DNA of 64,000 nt, taken from Petunia secreta (taxonomy: Eukaryota; Streptophyta; Magnoliopsida; Solanales; Solanaceae). Under the pieces are notes generated by a model, which did not search any database, had not been told where the DNA came from, and saw only the letters and a program-made list of their open reading frames with translations. Every line of letters starts with the position of its first letter. Within the stretch, counting starts at the first letter, position 1. Where the stretch lies: assembly GCA_029990175.1 (NCBI GenBank), contig JARKIP010000049.1, forward strand, positions 8,658,001 to 8,722,000, given 5' to 3'. Shown here in pieces: positions 1 to 10,615 of the stretch. A program made the translations under genes and the position numbers.

Positions 1-59
1 CTTCGGTGGGTTAACAGTGACTTTGTTAACTACATACAACAAGTATGACAATGAGTAAA

Positions 60-930
60 AACAAGTTAAGATAACCGAAGAAGGAAGCTAGGTTAGGGAC
101 ATTTACAGTGAGCGTTCCGCTCTTCAGGAAAATCAGGGTCAACTGAATCCTGTTGGGACAGGACCATAGCGATCACACCAGCTCGGTCGTCGTGGTCTTC
201 GCTCTTGCTCAGAATGGCATAAGACCCACGGGGCAAGAAGGCTACAAACCCAGCCTTATGAAAGTAAGGATAGTAGAGGGAGAGCAAGTGATGAAAGTAA
301 AAGACATCCCATCTATCCGACTTAAATATTCGAGGGCTTAAACGACCCTCCAAACCCTCGAGCCCAATTGGGCCAAACATAAGTTGTAAGATCGACAAAA
401 GGTGTCGATAATAGGATGAACAAGTAGAGTAAAACCTATGGTGAAGGGGTAGGTATAAACCAAAGAGTACCCAGGAACATGGTTCGAAACGGCAGTGTTC
501 GGGGCCCCCATCGGCAGCATGCCCGCACAATTTCCACTAAGTCTTCGGTTATCTCGCTTGGTGTAACGTGCACCGGTATGTTTCTATTAAACCACGTTGG
601 GCGTCGATTTGAACCTAAACCTTAAGATCTTTATCGTTGCTAAATCTGAAGGGATAACCAACCGAGGGTCAATCTCCTCCTTGATGGGAATTTTCTTCCT
701 AGAGCTCTTTGAGGTACCAGCCTCGGTCTTAGATCCATCTTTGCCGGCTTCGGCGTCGCATACTTGGCCACTAGCCTCATTAAGAAGTGACGTTGTCATC
801 ATCAACGTTATCTTTATCGCTAACACGATCGTCACTTGTGACATCATCATATTCCCCAATGATCACGCGACGGTAAGCGGTAGATTTACGCCGCCTTGAG
901 CCACCCGCTTGAGACATAGACTCTCCACCA
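60..930 (-). pseudogene. Decayed transposon-associated ORF
   Basis: Read on the minus strand, this region gives pieces of one protein in different frames. An N-terminal acidic and basic stretch starts near 917 (MSQAGGSRRRKS). A segment at about 340-520 contains VYTYPFTIGF and CLAQLGSRVWRV. A segment at about 95-330 ends near FPEERNAH. The pieces resemble a transposon-borne protein very common in solanaceous genomes, recalled from memory with no precise family name. Stop codons and at least two frameshifts break it, and it probably runs off the left edge. It could be the first ORF of a Ty3/gypsy-type element. I infer a dead mobile-element remnant, not a host gene. Confidence 0.45.
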
Positions 931-1689
931 CCGCTTATCAGTGTAATAATCTTAAGGGGCTCGACGACGTTCACCAGCTCGTCACCGACAATCTTAGTGG
1001 AAGAATCTGGGACCTTTCCGATCCACTAGAACCTTGGATGAAATTAGTTGCTGACATGGTGGAGATTCTGGGAATAAAAGGAATCTGAAAGGAACGATTG
1101 TGGTCTCTTGGTTTGCTTTGAAGATTTTTTGCACTGTTGCTTGAATCTACATCAAAAATTCAACCTTCTCTCCCCAGGAGCGCATCTACAGAATAAAGAG
1201 AGCACACACCACACTCCTACTATACCGGGGCCTTTAGCTTTCACTGAGAAGAAGAGATTACTTACAGCTAGCTTTTTTCCCTAACCCTAACCAATGAATG
1301 ATAGGCCGGCTTCGGATAATCGAAAACAAATTTACTTTCAGTAATCGTTGATCATAGATGGGAGATGACTGTTCAAGTGGATGTATTTATAGGAGGGAAG
1401 TCATCATTATTGAAATGTTGGGAATGCCAAAATAAGCGGCATAATTGTTCATAACCAGCCAATGGTCGCCATGTTTGGCGCAACGGGAAGGTGAAGTGAT
1501 TGAATCAATTTTAAATTCCTTGGTGTACGTTTCGCCACGTTGACTTCCGCCCAAATTTATTCCATTTCTCGGTGACTCTGGCATTCACCCGAGGAATGAG
1601 GAACTATTTGTATTGGGTAAAAATGGGCTCGCGCGTTTGGCTCCTCAATGGCATGATTCAAGGAAAACCGAACACATGTTTGGAAATGA

Positions 1690-2100
1690 TGATTCGAAGT
1701 AAGACAACGTAGTCGTTGAAGTCATCAGTCGAAGATGAAGTTTGTATTGCGCCTCGGTGGAAAATCACCGTGGTCAGATAGCAGATTCATATTTTCGAGG
1801 TCGACAATTCAAGCCTCGGTAAATCAACCAATCTTCAGTGGAGTGGCCTCCCCTCATTTCGGCCCACTAACTCTACTTTCAGGAGAGTTGAGGCGCGGGA
1901 AGTTAGTGGGGAATATGGAGAATATGACCCAAATTTCTTGTATTCAGTAGTCTATAAATAGCCCCTTATTTCATAATGTAATAAGACAGAAATGCATACA
2001 GAAAACTCTGTCAAATTTTGTACTCAATCTCATATATTGAAATCTCGTTTACTTTTTCGCATTTTCGTCTACTTTTGCTATTGTTTCGAATTTGATACTC
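1690..2100 (+). repeat. LTR-like segment with TATA box
   Basis: TATAAATA lies at 1953-1960, followed by a pyrimidine-rich stretch without long ORFs, as in the U3/R part of a plant LTR. I could not find a matching second copy or a target duplication in the window. It may be a solo or broken LTR of the element decaying at 60-930, although the TATA box points the other way. A host promoter cannot be excluded, but no gene follows. Confidence 0.3.
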
Positions 2101-2735
2101 AGATTTGCTAGTATTCATGATCCAAATTTGATTTGAAATTCTAAATCAGTTTAGGCTAATACAGTGAGTATAATATACAAATAGATTATATTATTTTCTG
2201 TTCTTTATAATACTTGGTAATATAAAAACTGAATTTATAGAATATTGCAAAGAAAAAGTATGGTAGAAATTAGAAGTGCACGGAAGCTTTACCACGATCT
2301 AACCTTTTTTTTTCAAAGTTGGTATACAGATAATGTATTTGGCATGTCGGAAAGCATTTTCCATGGAAAATAATTATTTTAAATATTTCTTTTTGGTCTT
2401 TGAAAGAATTTTTTTTGAAAAGAAAAAGTATAGAATTTTGATAATAACATTAGCAACTCGAATAGTATTTTGTTGAAAATTTGAGTATTATTTATACGTT
2501 CAGAGACACTAGGCCTCAGTAATAATCAATATGGACCCATACTTATTAACTTTACTAGATTGATCTCTTTGTGCTATAATTTAAAATTAAAATAGGAAAA
2601 ATTATTAAAACATACAGATAGTTTGTCCTAATTTTAAATATAGAGGAAATAAGAACTTAATTACAAAATATAGCAAATAAATAAAAACTTGAGGTAAACA
2701 ACATAGCAAAAACCCTAGCTTCATTTTCCCACCTT
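2100..2735. other. AT-rich DNA, nothing recognised
   Basis: No ORF with family resemblance, no RNA gene and no clear repeat boundary is visible. The part from about 2600 resembles the left flank of the nested element near 36180-36260 (phrases such as tatagaggaaa and aattacaaa-atagcaaa). This suggests an old copy of a related transposon. Confidence 0.3.
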
Positions 2736-2834
2736 TCTCCTCTTCTTCTTCTTCTTCGTCTTCTTCGTCTTCCTCCTCCTCCTCCTCCTCCTCCTCCTCA
2801 TTCTTCTTCTTCTTCTCCTCTCTCTCTCTCTCCA
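2736..2834 (+). repeat. CTT/CTC microsatellite
   Basis: About 100 bases of imperfect (CTT)n, (CTC)n and (CT)n on the plus strand. On the minus strand it translates into a Glu/Lys-rich run, which is a composition artefact and not a gene. Confidence 0.9.
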
Positions 2835-3239
2835 AACCCACCGCCGCCATTGGAGCTGCAACATCCTTCTCCTACAAACGACCATTTCTCTAGTGTCGTC
2901 CTCCCCGCGTTGCGCTTATGCCCCTTCTTATCGAGCGTCCTTCGCACTTCTTTTTGTTTTTGTGGCTGGTCCACCAAGTTATGTTGCCGATTTTTTTATC
3001 AAGTTTTGGAACTTATTATCCCATATATTTCATGAGTTCCATTCATATATGGTGTTTTCATTCAGATTTGATATTTTCAATGAAGATTTGGTTTTTTTTG
3101 TTCAATTTGATTTTTTTGTTCAAATATTATGTTTTCAATTAAATTTGATGTTTTCCACTCTCTGAGTTTTCGAGAAGATCTAGCATTTTTCGATACACGT
3201 CTGCTATTTTTTATCAAATCTGTTGTTCAATTCATCATT

Positions 3240-3680
3240 TTATCTTATTGTGTCTCAATGTATTTACATTGTATCTACTTTGTATCTACATTGTTTCTAG
3301 TATTTTTACACTATTTCTACTTATATTTATACTATTTTTATTTTTTCCACACTATTTCTACTTATACCTACGCTATTCTAGTGTTTATGTTATGTCTACG
3401 ATGCTTCTACTTGTATTTATAATGTCTAGGGGTTCAGTTGTTTCTACATTGTTGCTATTTGTATATACATTACTTCTATAATATTTCTACTGATATCTAT
3501 TTCTTTTTCCTGTGATTATGTTGTTTATATATTGTTAACTTGTATTACACTATTTCTACTTCTATCTACACTATTACTGGTATTTAGACCATTCAATTTC
3601 TTTTCTATTGTTTCTATTTGTATCTGTTGTGTATCTTTAAACTTTTTTGTATCTTTATTATATCTCATGTGTATCTTTAT
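3240..3680 (+). repeat. Degenerate minisatellite, TGTATCTACATTGTTTCTA-like
   Basis: Short units built from tgtatct/ctacattg/tttctact recur with many changes over about 440 bases. The wording resembles the gtatct-aactgtttctgc array at 36420-36760, so both may belong to related transposon interiors. No coding potential is inferred despite long open frames, because the frames consist of the repeat itself. Confidence 0.5.
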
Positions 3681-3689
3681 ATTTTTTGT

Positions 3690-5100
3690 ATATTTGTTTG
3701 TATATCTTTAAAAAAAAAAAAAATTCTTTTGTGCATTTTTTGAAACCCCGCTTCATTTTTTTACATCTTTAATTTGTGTAGTTTTGTATCATAAAAAAGT
3801 CCAGTGATGTTTTATAATTTTTTCCAACCGTCAATGCACTCAACGACAAGCGATACGGGGGCAATAGGGGGAGGGACGAGAGATGGAGACTAGGTTCTTT
3901 ATTTTTTTGCTTTTTTAGTTACTTGTATATATATATAATATTGTTATGTTTTGTAATACTACTTTTATTGCTATCTTTAGGTAATAAAGGTTTATTTTGC
4001 TATATATGTGAAAACAACCCTAAAAATATCGAACCCTAGTAATCTTATTTTCTTTCTCTTCAAAGACGAAGAAAAAACCCTAGCAACTATTCACATTCTC
4101 ACCTACTCCCCTACTGCCCCTCACCTCGCATCTTCTCTCCTGCCTCCGCTGCAACCGCCGACGTATGTGCTCCTCACCACCGCTACTGTTGTTCACAGTT
4201 CTACTATTGTCTTCTTCTTACTTTTTTGTTATAAAAAGTTTTTGAAGAAAAAAAATGATTCTCGAAGTAGGCTACGGTGAAATTCCAGGTGGGCTGATGT
4301 TATCTTCTTTTTAAAAAAAATTTATTATTTCTCTTATTTCAAAAACTTCGGCGAGATCTACCAGCATTTGCGTTGGATCTTTTTTTTTTTTTCATGTTTA
4401 GATATGGTGTTTTCCTTTAAGAATTTTATAAATATAGTATCTTTCCTAAGATTATATGTAGATCTACCAAAAAATATTGTATAAACAATATTATATGTTA
4501 CTTTTAAAAGTGTTTATATTAATTTATACACTTTTGCAAATATGTATAAGCTTGTTTAAATGTGTATATGTGTGGATATAAAAGTGTGATAATTGCATAT
4601 TATTATGGATGTGTGTGTAAATTTTAATTTTGTGCTTTTCTCTCGTTAATTGTGTAATATTCGGTGTGTGTGTGTATATAAAAATTTATTTATGTATAAT
4701 TTATTTATTTTTTATTTTTTAGTCTATATAAATTTTGAAAGTAATGGTATAAAAATTCGGCAACGAAAATAACTTTAGTGAAATAAAAAATAACCCGAGC
4801 GAAGAAATAAAAAAAATTTGATGAAAATTCAGCAATTTTGTAATTTTTTGGCCACCTGCATGAGGGTGGCAATATGTAAGAATATATTCGGCCCCTTTTT
4901 TTGTTATTTTGTTTCACTGGCCCTTTTTATAAAAAATCTTCTTTAATAACAGGTAGCAACCAATTGAGAAATTTTGATGCGTAGTCATTTCTGGACGTGT
5001 TGAGTGAGAATTATCCACCATTTCAAAATTAATTGAGAAATAGTCAAAAATTGACGAGCACACTTACACTCTATTAAGTTGGCAAACATCCCAAATTAGT
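3690..5100. other. AT-rich DNA, nothing firm
   Basis: Homopolymer A and T runs, TG/TA-rich microsatellite-like stretches (for example 4600-4700) and no recognisable gene. The segment 4010-4280 looks like a transposon-carried 5' UTR or short ORF (aaaaccctag phrases) but shows no family similarity. Confidence 0.4.
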
Positions 5101-5109
5101 CCCGAATTT

Positions 5110-5345
5110 TTATACTGGGACTTTGAACTAACATGTTCAAAGTCCCATTATTTTATAATGAGATTCATGTTTATAGTCCCCCGGAGGTTTACATATATAA
5201 AGTCCCAGTATAAAATACTTGGACTTTGAACAACATGTTCAAAGTCTTAGTATTTTATACTGTGATTAGTGTTTAAGTGATCCCAGTATTTTATACTGGG
5301 ACTTTGAACTAACATATTCAAACTCTGAGTATAAGATATTGAGAC
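5110..5345. repeat. Tandem palindromes, TGGGACTTTGAAC...GTTCAAAGTCCC
   Basis: Three imperfect units each contain an inverted repeat in which GGGACTTTGAAC is followed within a few bases by GTTCAAAGTCCC. They alternate with the mirrored phrases CCCAGTATTTTATACTGGG. The first arm pair is at 5112-5145, the second at about 5207-5265 and the third at about 5280-5345. Each unit can fold into a hairpin. No ORF is present. Confidence 0.75.
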
Positions 5346-5566
5346 TTGTCCGGAGGTGACTATTTATCTGCGAATTTATTTTTGATGGCTACGGATCAAT
5401 TAGCGCGTGCCAAACAGGCTCCCATACGAAATTTTTACACAACTAATCAATGAAAAATGACCTTACATGAAAAATTACCTCCCATTGTACCGATCATTCT
5501 TGTTTGTTGATTAGTAATTCTCAACAACCAAGATTGTCAGGGTTAGTAAACAGTGTAAAAAGAGTA

Positions 5567-5750
5567 TCCTGCTGCACAAGCCACAAAGCATCTTGTGTTT
5601 ATAGGAATTTGGGAAGGACCCTATCCAAAGAGGTGTGGATTTTAGGAACGACCGCATTCAAAGGGGTGTAATGTATACGGCCTATCTTGATGCGAGCAAT
5701 CATTGATTATTTCCACAGCTTGAACCCGTGACCTATAAATCTTATAAAAA
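5567..5750 (-). repeat. Degenerate Au-like SINE
   Basis: On the minus strand, a B-box-like GGGTTCAAGC (about 5717-5727) is followed by the body typical of the plant Au-type SINE as I remember it (a stretch ending near the gcacaag and gaaggacc phrases, then a pyrimidine-rich end near 5570). The left tRNA-like A box is not preserved. Similarity is by recall, and many substitutions indicate an old copy. Confidence 0.5.
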
Positions 5751-5759
5751 CAATACATT

Positions 5760-6180
5760 AGGCGTTTAGTAATCAATGTAATTTACAAAAAATACAACAC
5801 ATTAGGCATTGATTTAAAATTTTGGCCCCACTTAAAATATTTATAAAATGACCTTGTGGGCATCTTTTTTTTTATTTGTTTTATTACTAATATAATACTC
5901 GTTGCCCATTGTGAATAAGTTTTAATTAGTTAAAACCTTATCCAATAGGCAAGAAAATATACTATCTTTACTGTCTGTAATTGATGAAATGTCTAGAACT
6001 CATGCCTCATAGGAAAAAGTACAACTGATGCCTAGTAGGCAACAAATGTTATTCATAAAAATTTGAAAATTTTACATTGTATAGACATTTGGAAGTGTAT
6101 TTAACATAAAATAAATACATTATTCCTAATTTCTTGTATATAGATATTTGGACTTATGTAGATTGCTTTTTTTAGCGATT
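5760..6180. other. No gene seen
   Basis: AT-rich DNA with short direct phrases such as tgcc-(t)agtaggcaa repeated a few times. It has no ORF of note and no RNA gene signature. Confidence 0.4.
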
Positions 6181-6186
6181 TTTTAA

Positions 6187-6420
6187 AAACTGATTAATGC
6201 CCCTTAAACCTGCCTATTTTTGTGGGATATTGGGATTGACTGTTTAAGTGCATTTATTATTACTAATTAATGTGAAATTAACTATTTAATTTACACTATC
6301 AAAAACTGATTAATGCCCCCTTAAACGTGCCTATTTTTGTGGGATATTGGGATTGACTGTTTTAGTGTATTAATTATTACTAATTAATCTGAAATTAACC
6401 ATTTAATTTAGACTATGTCT
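6187..6420 (+). repeat. Two-copy tandem duplication, about 117 bp
   Basis: The unit starting aaaactgattaatgcccc and ending near taatttacactat occurs at about 6187-6301 and again at about 6303-6420, with only scattered differences. It is non-coding. Confidence 0.85.
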
Positions 6421-6510
6421 TATCTCCTAAATTTATGGATATATCTTAATTAAAGCTGTAAACGAAAGGTTAAAAATTTTAAAAGTAAAATTAAACACAA
6501 ATGTGCCTTT

Positions 6511-6745
6511 TACATATTAGTGATATAATCACAGATTGTACATACTAGAGGGGTATACCTTGCATATTAGTGATATTCTTTTTTAAACACGCATATACAC
6601 AGTATATACTACATACATATTAGTGATATAACAGAATATTGTACATACTAGAGGGATATGTATTGCATATTAGTGATATTAAACTTTCAACATGCATACA
6701 TACAATATATATATTACATACATATTAGTGATATTCACCTTAGCA
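6511..6745 (+). repeat. Tandem repeat, about 105 bp unit
   Basis: The phrase catattagtgatat occurs five times. A longer unit that includes ttgtacatactagaggg is present twice (about 6511-6613 and 6614-6720) and starts a third time. It is non-coding and AT-rich. Confidence 0.8.
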
Positions 6746-7239
6746 TAATGTGAATACAGGAATATACAGTGTATACAGATACCTTATGCGTTAAAACTGT
6801 ATGAATATTTCTACGATATATGTGGGAAAGATTCTTGATTACGTGCTTGGTGGGATTCTTTTATTTTCGCCTGGAGAATTCTATAAATATGTTTAGTTAT
6901 GGTTATGTGATCTTTTGAGAAATTCACGTAGCTTTTTAAGAATACATGATATACATGAATCTATTTTTTAGAATCTTTTTGGTTAGCCTTTATTGTATAT
7001 TAAATGTGTCTTAGGACCATGTTATATATTTGGTTAGTTATGAAATTTTTTCTAAAAATTGTGCTGGGCGAGGCCAAAAGTTTAAATCAGCCATTATGAC
7101 GTCATCTTTCTGCAAGATTTGCTGTAAACATCTAAAAAAAATCTCTTGGGCCTAAACTATTTGGGCTAGTAACCATTTCACTGGTGTATCCGCATATTGC
7201 TCGTTACGGCTTTTTGTCTCCACTTAAGAATAGTTTATC

Positions 7240-7700
7240 AAAATAGTCTCGAAGACATCACTTCAAGTAATTGACAAGTGCTGCCTCTTTTGAAAATATT
7301 AATGGCAAGTGTTGGCTGCGAAGAGACTAAAGGGGCAAGTGCTGCCGAGGCAACACTTCAAGTTATCTGGGAGAATGTGGGAAGAGATAAAATGACAAGT
7401 GTAGCCTATGCAAGAGAGGGTCAAAGTTAGGTGTTGTCAAGTACTGTCTAAAAGGAAACACTTACGAGAAAGGGAGGACGGGGCAACACTTCAAATTATC
7501 TGGGAGAATGTAGAAAGAAATAAAAGGTCGTGCTGCCTAAGTGTTGCCTCTTTGACAACACTTACTAGAAAGGGAGGACAGACAGGATGCAGACATCAAA
7601 ATAAGATTTCATAGGATAGTTCCATTAAGAATTTATTCATTAAAGTTAGCAAAGACCATTCTTGCAAAAAACACTTTAAGCAATGTCAATAATGCATGCC
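7240..7700 (+). repeat. Dispersed repeat, CAAGTGCTGCC family, copy 1
   Basis: Alternating phrases caagtgctgcc, ggcaacacttcaagttatctgggagaatgt and gaaagagataaaa-gg-caag recur within the segment. They reappear at 25460-25942 in the same order. Short opposed arms (GTGCTGCC and GGCAACAC) give it hairpin potential. Continuous reading frames inside show no homology. It is probably a non-autonomous transposable element. Confidence 0.7.
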
Positions 7701-7949
7701 ACTGCCTATGATGCCATAGTTTTGTAAATGGGCCAAATTTGTCCTTCTACTATGTTTTAGGGTCATGTTTACCCTCCGTTAAAAATTTGGTACAATTATG
7801 TCCCTGGCGTTACCACAGTACATACTTTTACCTTTATTTTTTACGGACCTCCACCGTGGACGACACGTGGCTGCCACATCAGTGCAAAACTCATAAGATT
7901 CCAGATGTAGCTTTCTTCATTTCTCCACTGTGCTCCCTCTTTGTTGTCA

Positions 7950-8447
7950 ATGGCGTTGGAAGCCTACCCATCACAACACACTGATAAAATCCATACAGAT
8001 GTTCTCTCACAAGCTCGTATTTCTTGCTACAAGGTACAGTCTTTTATTCTTTAAGTTCCAAAATATTATTTTCATGTACATGCTGATCAATCTTGATAAA
8101 GCTAATAAAATTTATTTAATTGGTATTATTAAGGCAAGAGATGCATTTTATTCATGCCTTGAAAAAGAATCAAGCAAAAAACCTACAGAAATAGCTACAG
8201 TTGGACTGTTATACCCTGTTGAATGCAAGAAATCAAGGGAGGAATATGTTAAGCAATGTAGACCCACTTGGGTAAGGTCTTTAAAGTTTACAACTTTATG
8301 AAAAATAGGTTTTTTTTCTGTTACTTTTTTCATGGATTCTTGAATTTTAGTGTTTTTTTGGTTATGTATAGGTTAAGCATTTTGATAGGCAATACTGTGG
8401 TAAGAAGAGGGTTCAGAGACTTTTGGATGATAATGAGTCAAGGAGAG
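7950..8447 (+). CDS. COA6: COA6-like cytochrome c oxidase assembly factor
   Basis: Exons are 7950-8033, 8134-8271 and 8372-8447, all joined in phase by GT-AG introns; the 3' end is unresolved. The first 99 residues are visible. A CX9C motif (CYKARDAFYSC) spans the first splice, and a CX10C motif (ECKKSREEYVKQC) lies in exon 2. Together they give the CX9C-CX10C signature of COA6, an intermembrane-space mitochondrial protein needed for copper delivery to COX2 in animals and yeast. The start is the ATG in TCAATGG, with no better candidate. Exon 3 ends in LLDDNESRR plus the first base of a Gly codon before GTTTGT. Past it the host DNA is interrupted by the LTR element at 8487-12065. A possible last exon at 12882-12889 would add Gly, Val and a stop. 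I could not find a longer conserved C-terminus. A G-box-like CACGTG lies upstream near 7866. Confidence 0.8.
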
Positions 8448-8486
8448 GTTTGTTTTTACTTCTTGCGATACTTTTGTGTATCCCGT

Positions 8487-8896
8487 TGTAACAAAGCCCT
8501 CTTAACTATATTGATAAGACTGAATTTAGTTACAATCCAAACAAGCAACTTAAAAAAAATAAAGTGCAGAACTACAATGGAAACTTAAGATACGAAGTAA
8601 CTAAGGATAGAGGGGGAAATGAGATGAGAAGCTAGAAGAAAGGGGGTGAGGAGCTAGACAGAATTGGGGGTGAGGAGTATAGACTTTACCTCAGGCAATT
8701 TCACATTTTGGATACCCTCTTCTCTAACTCCTACTCTTATTTAAACTAACTCCTAATTGGGTCTGGATCCCAAGTTAACCTCTTGATGGACTGCTTGGTT
8801 GTTTGGCGTATTTGTGTCCTCATAATCTGACCAACCTCTAATCAAATAACTGGCCCTGGGCCATAAGCAATATATGAGCTATCCACATTCATAACA
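8487..8896 (-). repeat. 3' LTR of the gag-only element
   Basis: This 410-bp copy is nearly identical to 11654-12065, with a handful of substitutions and a small indel near the left end. On the element's own strand it begins TGTTATGAA and ends GGCTTTGTTACA. Few differences between the LTRs suggest a moderately recent insertion. Confidence 0.92.
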
Positions 8897-9205
8897 ATAC
8901 TTCCCCCAGAATTGAGAACCTTGTCCTCAAGGTTCTGTAGTAGCATATTATGTTGATTCGATAGGTCGTTGCAACTTCTGAATATAGGAATGTGAAGCAG
9001 AGGATAAACTTGAGCCGGAAGGTTGATGTGAACTATTTCACTCTTGGCAGTCACCAATGATGAAGAGAAACCAAGCAGCGATGAGGGAAGTTTATCGTCA
9101 TGAACAATTGCATTTAGGTGTTGAGTATCAAAGTTCTCAACAGATAGAGGTGCATTGTACATGGACAGTGTAGCAATGACTTCCAAAATTGCCTCAGAAA
9201 CACCT

Positions 9206-9880
9206 TCACTTTCCTTGAGAATTAGTACAGACAAAGTACTTCCTCCTGGATCCCACAACAACCTTTCCATTTCCCTTCTGAAAATAATAAACAAAATATA
9301 TGGCAATAGCTTTACCACAGTCACTGTTTGTTCCTAACAAAAGCCCTTTGGATGACCTTGCTTTCAAAGCACAATATGCCCCATCCAATTTCTTAAGTTC
9401 ATTCAAACAATTAGTTGTCATGCTAGAGGTGATACTGCTTGACTTAAAACAATTAAATATCACTTCTTCTTCTAGATGCAACGCCTTTTTCACTATAGTT
9501 GTCTTGTAGAGCACATGAATAAGGATAATATAAGAGACAACATTTGAGGCAATACCAGTGGAAAATCTAAGGAACAAAATTTCAGCACCAATATTCTGTT
9601 GTTGGGTTACAACAGACCCTGCAACCTTGTCATTGAGAGTGGTGTACGAATCTAGCAGCCACATAGCGATGAAGGGAAGTGATTTCTCTTGAAAAACTGT
9701 AGCAATAACACGATACATGGTCAAATCATTTTTCAATAATAATATGGTACCTTGCGCACAAGTTTTTCTTGACCAAAATTTGAACCACACAACAATCTCG
9801 TCATCAACACCCTGGTTCATATGAATTGTGTTTCCAACCTCAAAATTAGAGCACTGCTTGCGCTTTGCAGTATCCGACAA
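9206..9880 (-). CDS. 224-codon ORF of unknown function in the gag-only element
   Basis: An open frame of 224 codons on the element strand, starting MSDTAKRKQC, sits between the 222-codon ORF and the 3' LTR. It has no recognised motif and no protease or polymerase signature. The frame is long for random AT-rich DNA, but the element has clearly decayed elsewhere, so coding status is uncertain. Confidence 0.3.
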   Translation of the reverse strand: MSDTAKRKQCSNFEVGNTIHMNQGVDDEIVVWFKFWSRKTCAQGTILLLKNDLTMYRVIATVFQEKSLPFIAMWLLDSYTTLNDKVAGSVVTQQQNIGAEILFLRFSTGIASNVVSYIILIHVLYKTTIVKKALHLEEEVIFNCFKSSSITSSMTTNCLNELKKLDGAYCALKARSSKGLLLGTNSDCGKAIAIYFVYYFQKGNGKVVVGSRRKYFVCTNSQGK

Positions 9881-9946
9881 ATTTCTCTACCTCCATTTTT
9901 GAAACCAATTTACCACAATTCCTAGAAATTTGAGTGCGCGATGCAT

Positions 9947-10615
9947 TTACAGCAGCCTTAAAAGAAGCATCTGCCTCTTTGATCCCCAACTCGAAGGCAG
10001 TAGAAACTTCAAAAAATATGTGAAACCATCTAGTGATAGTGCTACATCATATATGTCATCTCTCCATCGATTGCCCCTAAAAAAATAATATAGCACATAT
10101 ATCTCAAGCCATTTTAACACAACACAAGTTGGTAGAGGTCGTGTATGCCGCATAACACATACCCAACCGGAACCGAAATGCTCCATCAGAAATGCACTAC
10201 TAACCCCTAAACCAGTAATATTATTTGCAAATAAGTTCTTATATTCAAGGGTGACAAGTAATAGAGTCGCACCGGAATCAAATGGAAAGTGATAAGCGTA
10301 GTGAGCATTGTTGATGCTATCAAGATGATTGCCAATATGATGCTCGAATATCCTAAAGAGTTTCTTGAGATTATCCCTACATATCGCTGAACAATCCTTG
10401 AAATGATGGAACATCATTGAATCAGCAATCAATGGTACTCGCATAACCTTGCTTGTCCAGATAGGATGAGTACCTTCATAATGTATTACTTTCTTCACTG
10501 CTAGGTTTTGTGTGAGACATTTCGGTAGCACCACATATTCTACACCACCAAAATATTTGAATTGACAATGAATATCTCCTGTTAGTGAGATGATGTTTGG
10601 CCAGTATCTAACCAC
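9947..10615 (-). CDS. 222-codon ORF of unknown function in the gag-only element
   Basis: The open frame starts MVRYWPNIIS and runs 222 codons on the element's coding strand. It overlaps the preceding ORF by about 34 bases in another frame, so the two may be halves of one protein split by a frameshift. Aromatic residues are abundant, and a hydrophobic patch (LYYFF) lies toward the end. No known domain is recognised. Conservation in other copies would be needed to call it a gene. Confidence 0.35.
   Translation of the reverse strand: MVRYWPNIISLTGDIHCQFKYFGGVEYVVLPKCLTQNLAVKKVIHYEGTHPIWTSKVMRVPLIADSMMFHHFKDCSAICRDNLKKLFRIFEHHIGNHLDSINNAHYAYHFPFDSGATLLLVTLEYKNLFANNITGLGVSSAFLMEHFGSGWVCVMRHTRPLPTCVVLKWLEIYVLYYFFRGNRWRDDIYDVALSLDGFTYFLKFLLPSSWGSKRQMLLLRLL

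Noticed and set aside
1278..1291. Telomere-like CCCTAACCCTAA
   Set aside because: Only about two units are present. This is too short for an interstitial telomere block, and such phrases are common in plant leaders.
2605..2850. Minus-strand 81-codon frame rich in Glu
   Set aside because: It is the translation of the CTT/CTC microsatellite.
8482..8896. Reading the left LTR as the end of the COA6 coding region (Gly-Leu-Phe... to a stop in the LTR)
   Set aside because: The frame continues past a good GT donor only into the inserted element. A coding end created by the LTR is possible but has no support.
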